From contig NZ_JACJST010000007.1 in NCBI RefSeq assembly GCF_014698305.1, positions 124,001 through 188,000 of the forward strand: DNA of 64,000 nt. Reading direction: 5' to 3'. The translations under genes and the position numbers were made by a program. Numbering within the stretch: position 1 is the stretch's first letter; each line of letters begins with the position of its first letter. The DNA comes from Anabaena lutea FACHB-196 (lineage in GTDB: Bacteria > Cyanobacteriota > Cyanobacteriia > Cyanobacteriales > Nostocaceae). The notes below the pieces were generated by a model. That model did no database searches. It saw only the letters and a program-made list of their open reading frames with translations, and had not been told where the DNA came from. Below, piece by piece: positions 1-9,366 of this stretch.

Positions 1-182
1 AAGTCAGAACCTGTTTTTCGCAAATAGATTATTACTTGACGCATTTCTTTTTGAGGAACCCGACGATATACCCTGAATCGATAATCTAACATCCGATAGC
101 GTAGCGTTAGCCATAAGGACATATCTTCATCTGTATCGGTTTGAAATTCTGTATGGAGAGCTAATTCATTTGATTGTAATAA
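1..182 (-). pseudogene. Remnant of a DUF4351/Rpn-type nuclease-transposase gene
   Basis: The minus strand reads LALHTEFQTDTDED, then RMLDYRFRVYRR and KEMRQVIIYL, which matches my memory of the middle of cyanobacterial Rpn-family (DUF4351) proteins. An in-frame TGA at 183-185 lies just upstream and there is no start codon, so the 5' part is gone. Between DMS and RMLDYR sits a short insertion made of the common dispersed repeat GATAGCGTAGCGTTAGCC (about 98-115). The frame stays open to the window edge, so the 3' end cannot be seen. The family assignment is from recalled motifs, not a search. Confidence 0.5.
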
Positions 183-236
183 TCAGTAAACCAAAAATTT
201 TCAGGGTTTAGCATTGCTAAACCCCTACAAAATCAA

Positions 237-2720
237 TTAAATAACGGCTAATAGCGACTTCTTACTGTAATATTCTGTTTGAGCATAAACACTAATTACA
301 GTATCACCAATTAAGAAAAATGTCCCTTCCTGCTCAGATTTAGAAAACTGTAAATTGGGATATTGACTAGCAAGTTCATCAGCAGTCATTGCTTTTGCAG
401 ACATTTCATCTGGTAACAAACCAGTCGCACCAATATAAAAGACTAAAGGAGAAATATTTTCTTGGTAAATTTTTTCTGTGTACTCTTCTAATTTACCTTG
501 CGCTGATGTCATCGCATTAATGATTTCCTGTTTATTTACAGTTGTACCAGCGTGTTTTGCTTGTAATAACAACCCTAAACTACCAGCACCAATTTTGTTA
601 AGAATTTCTGCAACTCTGCCATTTTGTTCAATTCCCAGAAAATCATCAAAAATCGGTTTCATTAAATCATCGACTTTGGTAAGTTTCATTCTCGCAGAAA
701 CTGCTTTAGGACGAATAGCTATATTTTCATTAAATGCTAGTTCAAAGGTGGGTTTAGGAAAAATTTCTCCAGTCTCTTTGTCATAAACTTCGTATCTTCT
801 ATCCAGAAACTGATTAGCAGAAGACAGCTTACTCAAATTGATAATTTCTGTACCACCAATATCAATCTTATAACTCACTCTGGAGTCAACTGTACCTTCA
901 GATAAAGCTGCTTTTAAGTCTGTATATTCGTTAGTAGTGGGAAAGTTCAGATACAGACTTTTGGAGAGATAATGTTTTTTCAATTCTTCTATTTGCGCGG
1001 GAATAAATACATCTGATGCTTCGCGTAAATGAGCAGCAAGAATACTAGACAAAACTTTGATTTCTGCTAGTTGGGAAAACAACCCATCAATAATGCTGTA
1101 ATTACCCTCAAAGCTAACCAAGGGTAAATTCTCTAACTCAATTGTGTATTCTTTTTGAAAATCAAATTCTTCCCCATCAATTACTCCCACTGCTTTTAAA
1201 TCATCAAAGGCTTTTTTACTACTAATTTTTACTTTTAAAGCTTTGACATTAATTTCTCCATCACTGACAATAGTATAATTATTGAAAGTCGTTAAATCAT
1301 TTAATAACACACCAGCCACTTCTGTAATTGCGGTTTTATCTTCAACTTTCACCAGCTTGACTTTTTGCTGAATTAGCATATTAATAGTCGCTGTGTTACG
1401 GTTAATATCAAAACTACCCATCTGCACATAATCACCTGGTTCAATATATTCTATTTCTAACCAAGGTTGAATTAACTCCCCATTTTCTCCCCGCACACCA
1501 TTAACACGCTTGACACCTTTTCTTTGGTAATTTGCTTGCAGATGTTTGAGGTTAATAATAATGTGTGAACGATGTTGTGATAAAATATCAATCAACGCCA
1601 AAACCGAGATTTTATCATTCACTTTCACATGATCTAATATTTCATGTTCTGCTAAAACATGAGGATAAAAGATAGCAATTTCTAAATCTTGGGTAAATTT
1701 AGCAATGTCTTCATTTGTTAAAGCTTTCGCGTGTCTCGCTGTTAAAGTTGCATTAAAGGTACTAGCAAGCGCATATTTAGCAGTATTGAGATTTCCGTCT
1801 GCTAAATTAGCCTTAGCAAAAGCATAAACTGATTCATCATTTTGGACAACAGGAATATCTGTCAATTGAGTATAAGCATCTTTGGTAATTTGCTTATATT
1901 TATAGATATATGCCTCATCTTCGGGCTTCAGACCAAATATTTTCAAAGTTTGATTTGTGCCATTAATTTTCTTAGCACTGGGAGAGAAAAACACCTGATA
2001 ACTATAGTCACTAGCTAACGGTTCTTCTATGACTATTCCTGTCGCTTCTTTTAACACATTTCCGGTATTATAAAGAGCATCATAAACTTCCTTAATATTA
2101 CCAGCTTGCAGACAAGAACCAGAAACAGAATTAGCAATTTTGGCTAGAAATTTAAAATCAGAATATGGCGAATACGCGATAGTGTTAACAAACACATCCA
2201 ACTTTTGCAAATCATTACAAATGGCTTCTATCGCCTTAGATTCAGAATTAAAACTGCTATCATTAGCATAGCCGTCACTGTGTAAAGTAATGGCTGTTAA
2301 TTCACTAGGACGAATCAATTTTTGAGCTAATTTCAAAGATTGAGAAATACAAGTTGCACAACCAGCCTGAATTGCTTTAATTTCGGCAATATAACGTGAA
2401 TCTGGCTGCATGACATCCTGAATAGCTATACGCTGGAAATGGCAAGTTACATCACCCTTAGAAGAATAAGAAATCAGACTAATCACTAATTCTGAATTAC
2501 TGTATTCATCCAAAGTCAAAAGTTTAATTAAAGTTTCCTTTAAAGCCTCAATATCATAATACATTGAACCGGAACGATCAATAATAATGATACTATGAGC
2601 TACCATTTTTTTAGGAGTAGCATCTGGCTGAATTTCCAGTTTGATTTTTTCAGTTAAATAGAAAGCTTTTTCTTTACCTGCGAGATTATAAACAGCAAAC
2701 TTTGTTTTTTGACTTGTCAT
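237..2720 (-). CDS. von Willebrand factor A (VWA) domain protein
   Basis: An 827-residue protein with a VWA domain near the N-terminus. The MIDAS metal-binding motif DRSGSM lies at about residues 48-53, followed by typical VWA strand and helix spacing, including THSDGYAND-like sequence (LHSDGYAND) about 100 residues later. The remaining ~580 residues have no motif I recognise. No signal peptide or membrane segment is obvious, so it is probably cytoplasmic. I chose ATG at 2720 (MTSQKTKF) over an in-frame ATG 48 bases upstream because the extra residues look like non-coding sequence. Role unknown: VWA proteins of this kind often scaffold metal-dependent protein contacts, for example in tellurium-resistance-like or defence loci, but no such partner is adjacent. 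Confidence 0.8.
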   Translation of the reverse strand: MTSQKTKFAVYNLAGKEKAFYLTEKIKLEIQPDATPKKMVAHSIIIIDRSGSMYYDIEALKETLIKLLTLDEYSNSELVISLISYSSKGDVTCHFQRIAIQDVMQPDSRYIAEIKAIQAGCATCISQSLKLAQKLIRPSELTAITLHSDGYANDSSFNSESKAIEAICNDLQKLDVFVNTIAYSPYSDFKFLAKIANSVSGSCLQAGNIKEVYDALYNTGNVLKEATGIVIEEPLASDYSYQVFFSPSAKKINGTNQTLKIFGLKPEDEAYIYKYKQITKDAYTQLTDIPVVQNDESVYAFAKANLADGNLNTAKYALASTFNATLTARHAKALTNEDIAKFTQDLEIAIFYPHVLAEHEILDHVKVNDKISVLALIDILSQHRSHIIINLKHLQANYQRKGVKRVNGVRGENGELIQPWLEIEYIEPGDYVQMGSFDINRNTATINMLIQQKVKLVKVEDKTAITEVAGVLLNDLTTFNNYTIVSDGEINVKALKVKISSKKAFDDLKAVGVIDGEEFDFQKEYTIELENLPLVSFEGNYSIIDGLFSQLAEIKVLSSILAAHLREASDVFIPAQIEELKKHYLSKSLYLNFPTTNEYTDLKAALSEGTVDSRVSYKIDIGGTEIINLSKLSSANQFLDRRYEVYDKETGEIFPKPTFELAFNENIAIRPKAVSARMKLTKVDDLMKPIFDDFLGIEQNGRVAEILNKIGAGSLGLLLQAKHAGTTVNKQEIINAMTSAQGKLEEYTEKIYQENISPLVFYIGATGLLPDEMSAKAMTADELASQYPNLQFSKSEQEGTFFLIGDTVISVYAQTEYYSKKSLLAVI

Positions 2721-3202
2721 AATTTTGCCGATGGTAATTTTACAGAAATATTGTCCAGGATAAATCAATTTATACTGGGATGGGGTGATGTTGTAATATG
2801 TTGTAAAAACTATGATGTTGAAATCAACACTGAGAAAATCTCTTTTTTCTCTACATAAATATATAGTACATGAATACTATAAAAATGTCAAGGGAAGGGG
2901 AAAAAGCTTTATATTCCTTCATTTTTGGTTGCAAGCAGAGTTAGAGAGGTTTCACAAAACATCTCTACATTTCTCTAATGATTGTGCCAAAATAAACATA
3001 ATGATTTTTTAGGTATCTGTAACCGATGGTCTGGCAAAAGGGTGATAAATTACAGGGTGGGAGATAGGTTATAAAAAAAGTCCTGGTAGAATATTTGCAA
3101 ATCCCTAAACCTGCATTTAGATCCACGAATTCTTTCCTAAACTCCCATTTATGCTACAATATAATCGAGTTCCAAAAATATAACTACATAAATATAAAAA
3201 AG
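2721..3202. other. Intergenic stretch without a recognisable gene
   Basis: AT-rich sequence between the divergently arranged VWA gene and the toxin-antitoxin pair. It must carry the promoters of both. A 66-codon open frame at 2812-3012 has no ribosome binding site or recognisable protein features, and I do not call it a gene. I see no repeat family or RNA gene here. Confidence 0.5.
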
Positions 3203-3484
3203 ATGAACAACCTATCAATTCCAGCGCAAACATTACAGGAAGCATGGGAAAAAGGTTTACAGCAAGGTTTAACCCAAGTTGCGGTAAATATGTTACGAGA
3301 AGGCATAGATTTAGATTTTATCGTCAAACTAACTGGACTGCCATTAGCAGTAGTTAAAAATTTACAAACTGTTGATATAGATGATGATAAAATATTAGTT
3401 AAAGAATTTTTAGAAATGAGTGAATCATCATTAAATAAAATTTGGCTTGAACCAGAAGAAGACGAAGCATGGAAGGATCTATAG
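3203..3484 (+). CDS. Probable antitoxin of a PemK/MazF-type pair
   Basis: A 93-residue acidic protein starting at ATG 3203 (MNNLSIPAQTL). The frame is open further upstream, but the earlier candidate start lies in AT-rich non-coding-looking sequence. It contains GLTQVAVNMLREGIDLDFIVKLTGLP, a short segment of the type seen in proteins annotated as transposase/antitoxin-like (residues about 28-55). The C-terminus is acidic and ends in LEPEEDEAWKDL, typical of the flexible toxin-binding tail of antitoxins. The toxin gene starts 15 bases before this stop codon, so the two are translationally coupled, antitoxin first. The antitoxin role is inferred from position and tail. Confidence 0.65.
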   Translation: MNNLSIPAQTLQEAWEKGLQQGLTQVAVNMLREGIDLDFIVKLTGLPLAVVKNLQTVDIDDDKILVKEFLEMSESSLNKIWLEPEEDEAWKDL

Positions 3485-3867
3485 AACATTTAATTAAAGG
3501 TGATGTGATATCTGTTCCTTTTCCTTTCTCTGATACATCTACCACAAAAAAACGACCAGCTTTAGTTATAACTGAATCGGACAATAATAATATTATAATT
3601 TGTCCTATTACCAGTAAACCAGGTAGAGATTATGAAATTAAGTTAGAAGATCAAGATTTTAGGGTTGGTAAATTAAATTTAAGTCCTTGCTATATTCGCC
3701 CTAATATTATTGCTACGGTTGATAAAAATAACGTAATTCGATACATTGGAAAACTCAAAGATGATAAACTTCATCAAGTGATTAGTACAATTATTGAAAT
3801 TATAGAAAAGCCATCATCATCACCACCAGTATCAAAAGCTTGGGAAAGAAGCAAAAAACCAAAATGA
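3469..3867 (+). CDS. PemK/MazF family endoribonuclease toxin
   Basis: A 132-residue protein with the conserved N-terminal PemK/MazF segment: KGDVISVPFPFSD at residues 10-22, then KKRPALVI and later CPITSK. Members of this family cleave mRNA or other RNA at short sequence motifs and arrest growth when not bound by antitoxin. The start ATG overlaps the upstream antitoxin by 16 bases in another frame. The last ~20 residues (PSSSPPVSKAWERSKKPK) are a low-complexity, basic tail beyond the usual ~110-residue domain. Family assignment is firm; target specificity cannot be read from the sequence. Confidence 0.88.
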   Translation: MEGSIEHLIKGDVISVPFPFSDTSTTKKRPALVITESDNNNIIICPITSKPGRDYEIKLEDQDFRVGKLNLSPCYIRPNIIATVDKNNVIRYIGKLKDDKLHQVISTIIEIIEKPSSSPPVSKAWERSKKPK

Positions 3868-3949
3868 TGAAATACCTATATCCCCGACTTCTTTTTTGAC
3901 TAATTAATGTTGTCATACATAAATTGATATGTTTTTTATGTATTCTTTA

Positions 3950-3999
3950 GAGGCAGAGCCTCTTATTAGCATTCCCAGTCTGAGACTGGGAACGAGAAA
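3950..3999. repeat. Dispersed palindromic repeat (CCCAGTCT/AGACTGGG)
   Basis: The segment contains a perfect 8-bp inverted repeat, CCCAGTCT-G-AGACTGGG (3974-3990), inside a phrase beginning AGGCAGAGCCTCTTATTAGC. From memory this phrase is widely dispersed between genes of Nostocales. It can form a strong hairpin upstream of ubiD. An open frame that runs across it (3929-4114) is not a gene. Confidence 0.6.
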
Positions 4000-4115
4000 T
4001 TATCTGCGTTTATCTGCGTTTAATTCTGAAAATCTTAATTTATCAAGTACAAAAATACTACCCAGATATCAAGTTAAGATTAAGAAGACTTTACACTTCT
4101 TAATTCTTAGGTAAC

Positions 4116-5621
4116 ATGGCGCGAGATTTACGGGGATTCATCAAAATTCTGGAAGAAAGAGGACAATTAAAGCGAATTTCGGCTTTAGTTGACCCAGATA
4201 TGGAAATTGCAGAGATTTCCAACCGAATGCTGCAAAAAGGTGGCCCGGGTTTGTTGTTTGAAAACGTCAAAGGTGCATCCTTTCCCGTTGCGGTAAATTT
4301 AATGGGGACTGTGGAAAGGATATGCTGGGCTATGAATATGGAAAAACCAGAGGAGTTGGAAACCCTGGGGAAGAAGCTGAGTATGCTTCAGCAACCCAAA
4401 CCACCAAAAAAGATTTCCCAAGCCATAGACTTCGGTAAAGTGCTGTTTGATGTTGTCAAAGCCAAACCGGGAAGAGACTTTTTCCCCGCTTGTCAGCAGG
4501 TGGTTGTGGAAGGTGAGGATTTAGATTTAAATAAGTTACCTTTGATACGTCCTTATCCGGGAGATGCCGGAAAAATTATTACGCTAGGATTGGTAATTAC
4601 TAAGGATTGTGAGACGGGAACGCCAAATGTAGGTGTGTATCGTCTTCAACTGCAATCTAATAATACGATGACCGTACACTGGTTATCGGTGCGGGGTGGT
4701 GCGAGACATTTACGCAAAGCTGCCGAACGTGGTAAAAAATTAGAAGTGGCGATCGCTCTCGGTGTCGATCCTTTAATTATTATGGCAGCAGCCACACCCA
4801 TTCCTGTAGACTTATCAGAATGGTTATTTGCTGGGCTTTATGGCGGTTCTGGAGTCCAATTAGCCAAGTGTAAAACAGTAGATTTGGAAGTACCCGCAGA
4901 TTCAGAATTTGTCTTAGAAGGGACAATTACACCAGGGGAAGTTTTACCAGATGGCCCTTTTGGTGATCATATGGGTTATTACGGTGGTGTGGAAGATTCA
5001 CCGTTAGTGCGGTTTCAGTGTATGACCCACCGCAAAGATCCGATTTATCTGACCACATTTAGCGGTCGTCCACCGAAAGAAGAAGCGATGATGGCGATCG
5101 CACTCAACCGCATCTATACCCCCATTTTACGCCAACAAGTATCAGAAATAGTCGATTTCTTCCTACCAATGGAAGCATTAAGTTACAAAGCAGCGATTAT
5201 TTCCATAGATAAAGCTTATCCCGGACAAGCCCGACGAGCAGCTTTAGCTTTTTGGAGTGCATTACCCCAATTCACATACACCAAATTTGTCATCGTTGTT
5301 GATAAAGATATCAACATTCGTGATCCGCGTCAAGTCGTCTGGGCAATTAGTTCTAAAGTTGACCCTTCACGGGATGTATTCATATTACCAAATACCCCCT
5401 TTGACACCTTAGATTTTGCTAGTGAAAAACTCGGTTTAGGTGGGAGAATGGGAATTGATGCAACCACCAAAATTCCTCCAGAAACAGAACATGAATGGGG
5501 TGAACCATTAGAATCAGATGCTGAGGTTTCCGCAATGGTAGAAAGACGTTGGGCTGAATATGGTTTAGGAGATTTAAAACTAGGAGAAGTTGATCCAAAT
5601 TTGTTTGGTTACGATATGTAA
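4116..5621 (+). CDS. ubiD: UbiD family decarboxylase (4-hydroxybenzoate-type)
   Basis: A 501-residue UbiD-family protein, full length for the family. These enzymes use prenylated FMN and a divalent metal to decarboxylate aromatic or unsaturated acids. In cyanobacteria the UbiD homologue is thought to act in plastoquinone synthesis, removing the carboxyl group from a prenylated 4-hydroxybenzoate. Visible family signatures are NVGVYRLQL near residue 168, SVRGGARHLRKA near 190 and EGTITPGEVLPDGPFGDHMGYYGG near 270-290, which carries the conserved acidic catalytic region. ATG 4116 is the first start in frame with the family's N-terminus (MARDLRGFI). It stands alone; no UbiX flavin prenyltransferase is in the window. 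The plastoquinone role is inferred from cyanobacterial physiology. Confidence 0.92.
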   Translation: MARDLRGFIKILEERGQLKRISALVDPDMEIAEISNRMLQKGGPGLLFENVKGASFPVAVNLMGTVERICWAMNMEKPEELETLGKKLSMLQQPKPPKKISQAIDFGKVLFDVVKAKPGRDFFPACQQVVVEGEDLDLNKLPLIRPYPGDAGKIITLGLVITKDCETGTPNVGVYRLQLQSNNTMTVHWLSVRGGARHLRKAAERGKKLEVAIALGVDPLIIMAAATPIPVDLSEWLFAGLYGGSGVQLAKCKTVDLEVPADSEFVLEGTITPGEVLPDGPFGDHMGYYGGVEDSPLVRFQCMTHRKDPIYLTTFSGRPPKEEAMMAIALNRIYTPILRQQVSEIVDFFLPMEALSYKAAIISIDKAYPGQARRAALAFWSALPQFTYTKFVIVVDKDINIRDPRQVVWAISSKVDPSRDVFILPNTPFDTLDFASEKLGLGGRMGIDATTKIPPETEHEWGEPLESDAEVSAMVERRWAEYGLGDLKLGEVDPNLFGYDM

Positions 5622-5841
5622 GTAATATCGAAACTTACCCCTTCCTGAAAAGCTACGATATACACAGTTCCTTACCCAGAAGTAGTTTTCAGCCATAAGA
5701 AAGAACATAAGATGGAAAATCCAGTTCCCCTCTTCGCTTGCGGGGAGGGGCTAAGGGTGGGGTGTTATAGCTGGAGGAAAACGGTTTGATCTCAAATTAA
5801 GCCTAATGAGCAAATCAAAGGAGGGAGATTTGATATTAATA

Positions 5842-6717
5842 TTAAAAACCTGGGGAACATAACCGGATATAAATTTCTCGATTTTTATCGGTAAACGCCC
5901 TTCTTCCGTGCATGATTCTCGTATTATCAATCATGAGAATATCACCTTTTTGCCAGGAAATATTGGTAGTAAGTCTTTCTGCTATTGCATTCAATTCATC
6001 CATAAGTTCATTAGGAATTTTTGAATCATCATCAAACTTCAAAACATCAGGATTTAACTGCATCGCTGGTAAAAGGCTATTAATAAAAACCTGATATTTT
6101 CCACATCTGCTAGAGATAACTACTGGACAAAGATATTCCAAGACAATTGATTGATCTTCATATATAGTCAAATGTGTATTATTGCTTTTACACATTTCTT
6201 CTAACTCATTCACATCATCAGTTTTATATTTTTTCTGCCACTCATCTTTCTGCATTTTGGCAGTAAACTTTAGCTTCTTATGACGGAATAACTCCTTAGT
6301 TGAATTACTCAGTTCTGCAAAAAATTGCCTACCATCACACACAGTTGTTTCCCCATCTTGTGAAGCAGGATTAGCACAGAAAAACCATAACATCAAAGGA
6401 ATATTTTTCTGATAGTACATTTCTCCATGCAACTTAATCTCTGTCTGGAAATCATTGACACTTAAAAGAGTATTATCTCCATTAATTACCCTTCTATTGA
6501 AAGCACCACCAGCATAATTTAAAAAATCAGTACTGAATAAATTGCTAAATTCTCTAAAAATGTCAGCATCAGTTGCAAATCCTCTAAATAGAAGAACCCC
6601 ATATTCTTGATATAGGCTAATAATTGCTTCTCTGTCTATTTCCCAGATGCTTTTATTATCTACGTTAACAATTTGTTGACCTATTCTTTCGGAGACTGGT
6701 TGTGTGGTGATATTCAT
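5842..6717 (-). CDS. TauD/TfdA family Fe(II)/2-oxoglutarate oxygenase, SyrP-like
   Basis: A 291-residue oxygenase. The iron-binding facial triad appears as HGE (LHGEMYYQ, near residue 115, H-x-E rather than the commoner H-x-D) and a distal His in DNTRIMHGRRAF near residue 270. The 2-oxoglutarate-binding Arg is probably in REIYIRLCSPGF at the C-terminus. The FFCANPASQDGETTVCD segment matches the clavaminate-synthase/SyrP branch, whose members hydroxylate amino acids, often while loaded on peptide synthetases. No synthetase or other biosynthetic gene lies nearby, so the substrate is unknown. ATG 6717 (MNITTQPVS) was preferred over the in-frame ATG at 6765 because family homology begins just after it. 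Confidence 0.83.
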   Translation of the reverse strand: MNITTQPVSERIGQQIVNVDNKSIWEIDREAIISLYQEYGVLLFRGFATDADIFREFSNLFSTDFLNYAGGAFNRRVINGDNTLLSVNDFQTEIKLHGEMYYQKNIPLMLWFFCANPASQDGETTVCDGRQFFAELSNSTKELFRHKKLKFTAKMQKDEWQKKYKTDDVNELEEMCKSNNTHLTIYEDQSIVLEYLCPVVISSRCGKYQVFINSLLPAMQLNPDVLKFDDDSKIPNELMDELNAIAERLTTNISWQKGDILMIDNTRIMHGRRAFTDKNREIYIRLCSPGF

Positions 6718-6947
6718 ACTAATTAACAAATGTTTGTCAAAGTTAAGACTTACTGCTATCTGCAACTATAAGCTATAGCAAAAGCTTATACTCAATCTTA
6801 TCATAGACTTTCATTTACAAGTATCTACAATAAGTCTTACCTGAAACAGATCAACCTACCAAATAAGGGAGATAGGGTGCTATCTATTTACGCAAATCAC
6901 ATATTTTCATACAATAAGTCAAACAAAATAACGCAGAACTATAATAA

Positions 6948-8543
6948 ATGGATTGGATTACCCTGCTGCGATCGCTACAGTCTGACTTTCTGAAAAGGTT
7001 AACATCTGGTTGTCTCCTTCACTGTCAAACCCCAGGTGAACATAGTGAATTAACTATTATATCTGGAGAAAGATTAAAAGCATTAAGAGATTTTTGCTGG
7101 TTGATGGCGGAAAAATATAAGCGGACTTCCCCAGTTCGTGACGTTTTTATTAACAACCTTAAAGGTAAATTAGGTGAAGAAGTAGTTAAAGAGCGTTTAG
7201 CAAATTTTATTACTGAAGTTGATTATGAAAAACGTTTCGGTGGTGATGGTAAAAGTGATTTTACTCTCACTACAGACTCTTCTATTGGTGTGGAAGTCAA
7301 ATCTCGTCATGGTACTTTTGATAAAGTTAGATGGTCAGTAGGTTCAGAAGAAGTACAAAAAAATGCGGTTATCGTCTGCATTTTGATTCAAGAAGAAGTG
7401 AATGAAGCCCAATCTAAATATCACCTTTTTTTAGCTGGGTTTCTCCCTACCCAAATGATTAAATTGAAAACGGGGAAAATTTCCTTTGGCATAAATCAAT
7501 TGTTATATGCTGGAGGTTTATGGTGCTATCTAGAACAATTACAAGCTTCTACAAACCATAAAAATCAAGTTATTAAACCAAAATCACCCCTATTCCATCA
7601 GCAATTATTAAAACACCCTGCTTATGCAAAAATAGATAAATCTTCTGGACATGATTTAACTATTGATTATACACAAATAGGTGATGACCATTTTAAAAAA
7701 GGCGAGTACGTAGAAGCAGTTAATTACTATAATCAAGCATTGAAAATCAAATCTGACGATCCTGAAATTTATTACAAGCTAGGTTTAGTTCATTATGAAT
7801 TAGGTGATTTTCAGATAGCAATTGCCAATTATACTCAGGCAATTAATATTAATATTCATGATGGCAAAGCTTACAATAAAAGAGGTTTAACATACTATCA
7901 ATTAGATAATTATCAAGCAGCAATTGAAGATTACACCCAAGCAATTAGAATTAACCCTGACATCGCCATTAATTACAAAAACCGTGCTGAAGCTCGTTCT
8001 CGCATCGGTGATAATCAAGGAGCAATTGAAGATTACACTCAGGCAATTACAATTAATCCTGATTATGCCACTACTCATAAAAATCGAGGAATTGCTCCCT
8101 ATCTTCTAGATAATCAGCAAAAGTTGATTCATACTAAAATTGCTCCCGATGATGCCATCGCTTATAAAAATAGAGGCAATACTCGTTCTGATTTAGGAGA
8201 CTTGGACGGTGCAATTGCAGATTATACCCAGGCAATCCAAATTAATTCTAATTATACAGATGCTTATTATAACCGAGGTAATGTTCATTCAGATTTAGGA
8301 AAATATGAAGCAGCAATAGCCGATTTTAGCCAAGTAATTAAAATTAATTCTAATTATACAGATGCTTATTATAACCGAGGTAATGCGAGATTGGGAATAG
8401 GAGAAAAGCAAGGTGCAATTGAGGATTTTCAGAAAGCAGCAGACTTATATTGGAAAGCAGGAAAGTTAGAAGAACATAAAGATACGCGTGCCAGAATTTT
8501 AGATTTAGAAATCGAAAAATCCTTAGATATTTTAAACTTCTAA
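6948..8543 (+). CDS. PD-(D/E)XK nuclease-like domain fused to TPR repeats
   Basis: A 531-residue two-part protein. Residues ~70-160 read as a PD-(D/E)XK nuclease-like fold: GKLGEEVVKERL (E77/E78), KSDFTL (D104) and VEVKSRHG (E116, K118) have the order and spacing of the catalytic core. Residues ~225-515 are tetratricopeptide repeats (units such as AYNKRGLTYYQLDNYQAAIEDYTQAIRINP), at least seven, with two nearly identical units covering 8240-8385. TPRs usually bind partner proteins. There is no signal peptide. It has no operon partner. The nuclease assignment rests on motif spacing only; binding without cleavage is also possible. Confidence 0.75.
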   Translation: MDWITLLRSLQSDFLKRLTSGCLLHCQTPGEHSELTIISGERLKALRDFCWLMAEKYKRTSPVRDVFINNLKGKLGEEVVKERLANFITEVDYEKRFGGDGKSDFTLTTDSSIGVEVKSRHGTFDKVRWSVGSEEVQKNAVIVCILIQEEVNEAQSKYHLFLAGFLPTQMIKLKTGKISFGINQLLYAGGLWCYLEQLQASTNHKNQVIKPKSPLFHQQLLKHPAYAKIDKSSGHDLTIDYTQIGDDHFKKGEYVEAVNYYNQALKIKSDDPEIYYKLGLVHYELGDFQIAIANYTQAININIHDGKAYNKRGLTYYQLDNYQAAIEDYTQAIRINPDIAINYKNRAEARSRIGDNQGAIEDYTQAITINPDYATTHKNRGIAPYLLDNQQKLIHTKIAPDDAIAYKNRGNTRSDLGDLDGAIADYTQAIQINSNYTDAYYNRGNVHSDLGKYEAAIADFSQVIKINSNYTDAYYNRGNARLGIGEKQGAIEDFQKAADLYWKAGKLEEHKDTRARILDLEIEKSLDILNF

Positions 8544-8610
8544 TACCCAAATCCTCATCCTCTATTTCTCTAAAAAGTAGAGGAGCTTAGAATGTTATAG
8601 TAAAATTTAT

Positions 8611-8727
8611 TATAGGAATAATATTTGATTTTTGCAATATACGTAGGTGGGCAATGCCCACCCTACGAGACTTAAAATTTTATGGCTACGCCACGCAAGC
8701 TATCAGATATTATTTATGATTCCTATA
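8611..8727. mobile_element. MITE-like element, TATAGGAATAAT family
   Basis: A 113-bp element (8613-8725) flanked by TA duplications. Its ends are inverted repeats: TAGGAATAATATTTGATTTT on the left and, read on the other strand, TAGGAATCATAAATAATATC on the right. The interior carries a perfect hairpin, GTGGGCAATGCCCAC. The same terminal repeat is found on the element inside hsdM2 at 44075-44199, so the family has at least two members here. No coding capacity. TA target duplications suggest mobilisation by an IS630/Tc1-type transposase, which is inference. Confidence 0.75.
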
Positions 8728-8752
8728 TATTTGATCAAGCAAGTATTTGAAT

Positions 8753-9301
8753 ATGATTCTCAAATCAAAAAACTTTAGCTCTTTATTTGCCTTATTTTTC
8801 CTAGTCAGTACCACTTACTTTCATGATGTAGCCATAGCATCTGTACCACAACAGCAAGTTAATAGTCAAATTTCGCAACCACATCCAGTTTTTAAATCGA
8901 TTCTGCCCCAATTAAAGAAAAAAACTCAAATCAAGATTTTATTACCTAAGTATGTGCCAGGATTGGAAGGAGAAAACCCTCTTTACGCCATTATCGAAAC
9001 TGCGACAAAAAACAAGTACGAAATATTACTGGGTTTTAGCCCAGATTGTAATGGTGGTACTGCCTGTCGTTTCGGTGTAATTACTGGTGAAGCTATCAAT
9101 AGCAAAACCCCTAAACTTACTGGTAAAGCTTTATTTTTAGGTAAAGGTATTACTGGCTATTTTGTAGATTTTCAATGTGGTGCTGGTTGTTCAGATGCTA
9201 CCTTAACTTGGCGAAAAAACGGTGTGCAGTATGAGATTGGCTTAAAAGCAGGTAATCAGACTGAATTACTAGAAATGGTAAAGTCAGTAATTACACTCTA
9301 G
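8753..9301 (+). CDS. Secreted protein of unknown function
   Basis: A 182-residue protein with an N-terminal signal peptide: hydrophobic core SSLFALFFLVSTTYF followed by DVAIASVPQ, with probable cleavage after AIA or IAS. The mature part contains PQLKKKTQIKILLPKYVPG and two Cys pairs (CNGGTACRF and CGAGCSDATL). The cysteines suggest one or two disulfides and export to the periplasm. I recognise it only as a conserved cyanobacterial type without assigned function. I start at ATG 8753; a TTG six bases upstream is in frame but adds nothing. It lies right after a MITE and 65 bases before another secreted protein gene in the same direction. Confidence 0.65.
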   Translation: MILKSKNFSSLFALFFLVSTTYFHDVAIASVPQQQVNSQISQPHPVFKSILPQLKKKTQIKILLPKYVPGLEGENPLYAIIETATKNKYEILLGFSPDCNGGTACRFGVITGEAINSKTPKLTGKALFLGKGITGYFVDFQCGAGCSDATLTWRKNGVQYEIGLKAGNQTELLEMVKSVITL

Positions 9302-9366
9302 TTAAAAAAGGAAATTGTATACAAAATAGGAGTTGCCATATACATAATGACGGTGATTGTAATCCG

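Noticed and set aside
2812-3012. 66-codon open frame on the plus strand
   Set aside because: No ribosome binding site, no recognisable features, and AT-rich sequence like the rest of the gap.
3929-4114. 61-codon open frame upstream of ubiD
   Set aside because: It runs through a dispersed palindromic repeat and its residues reflect that repeat.
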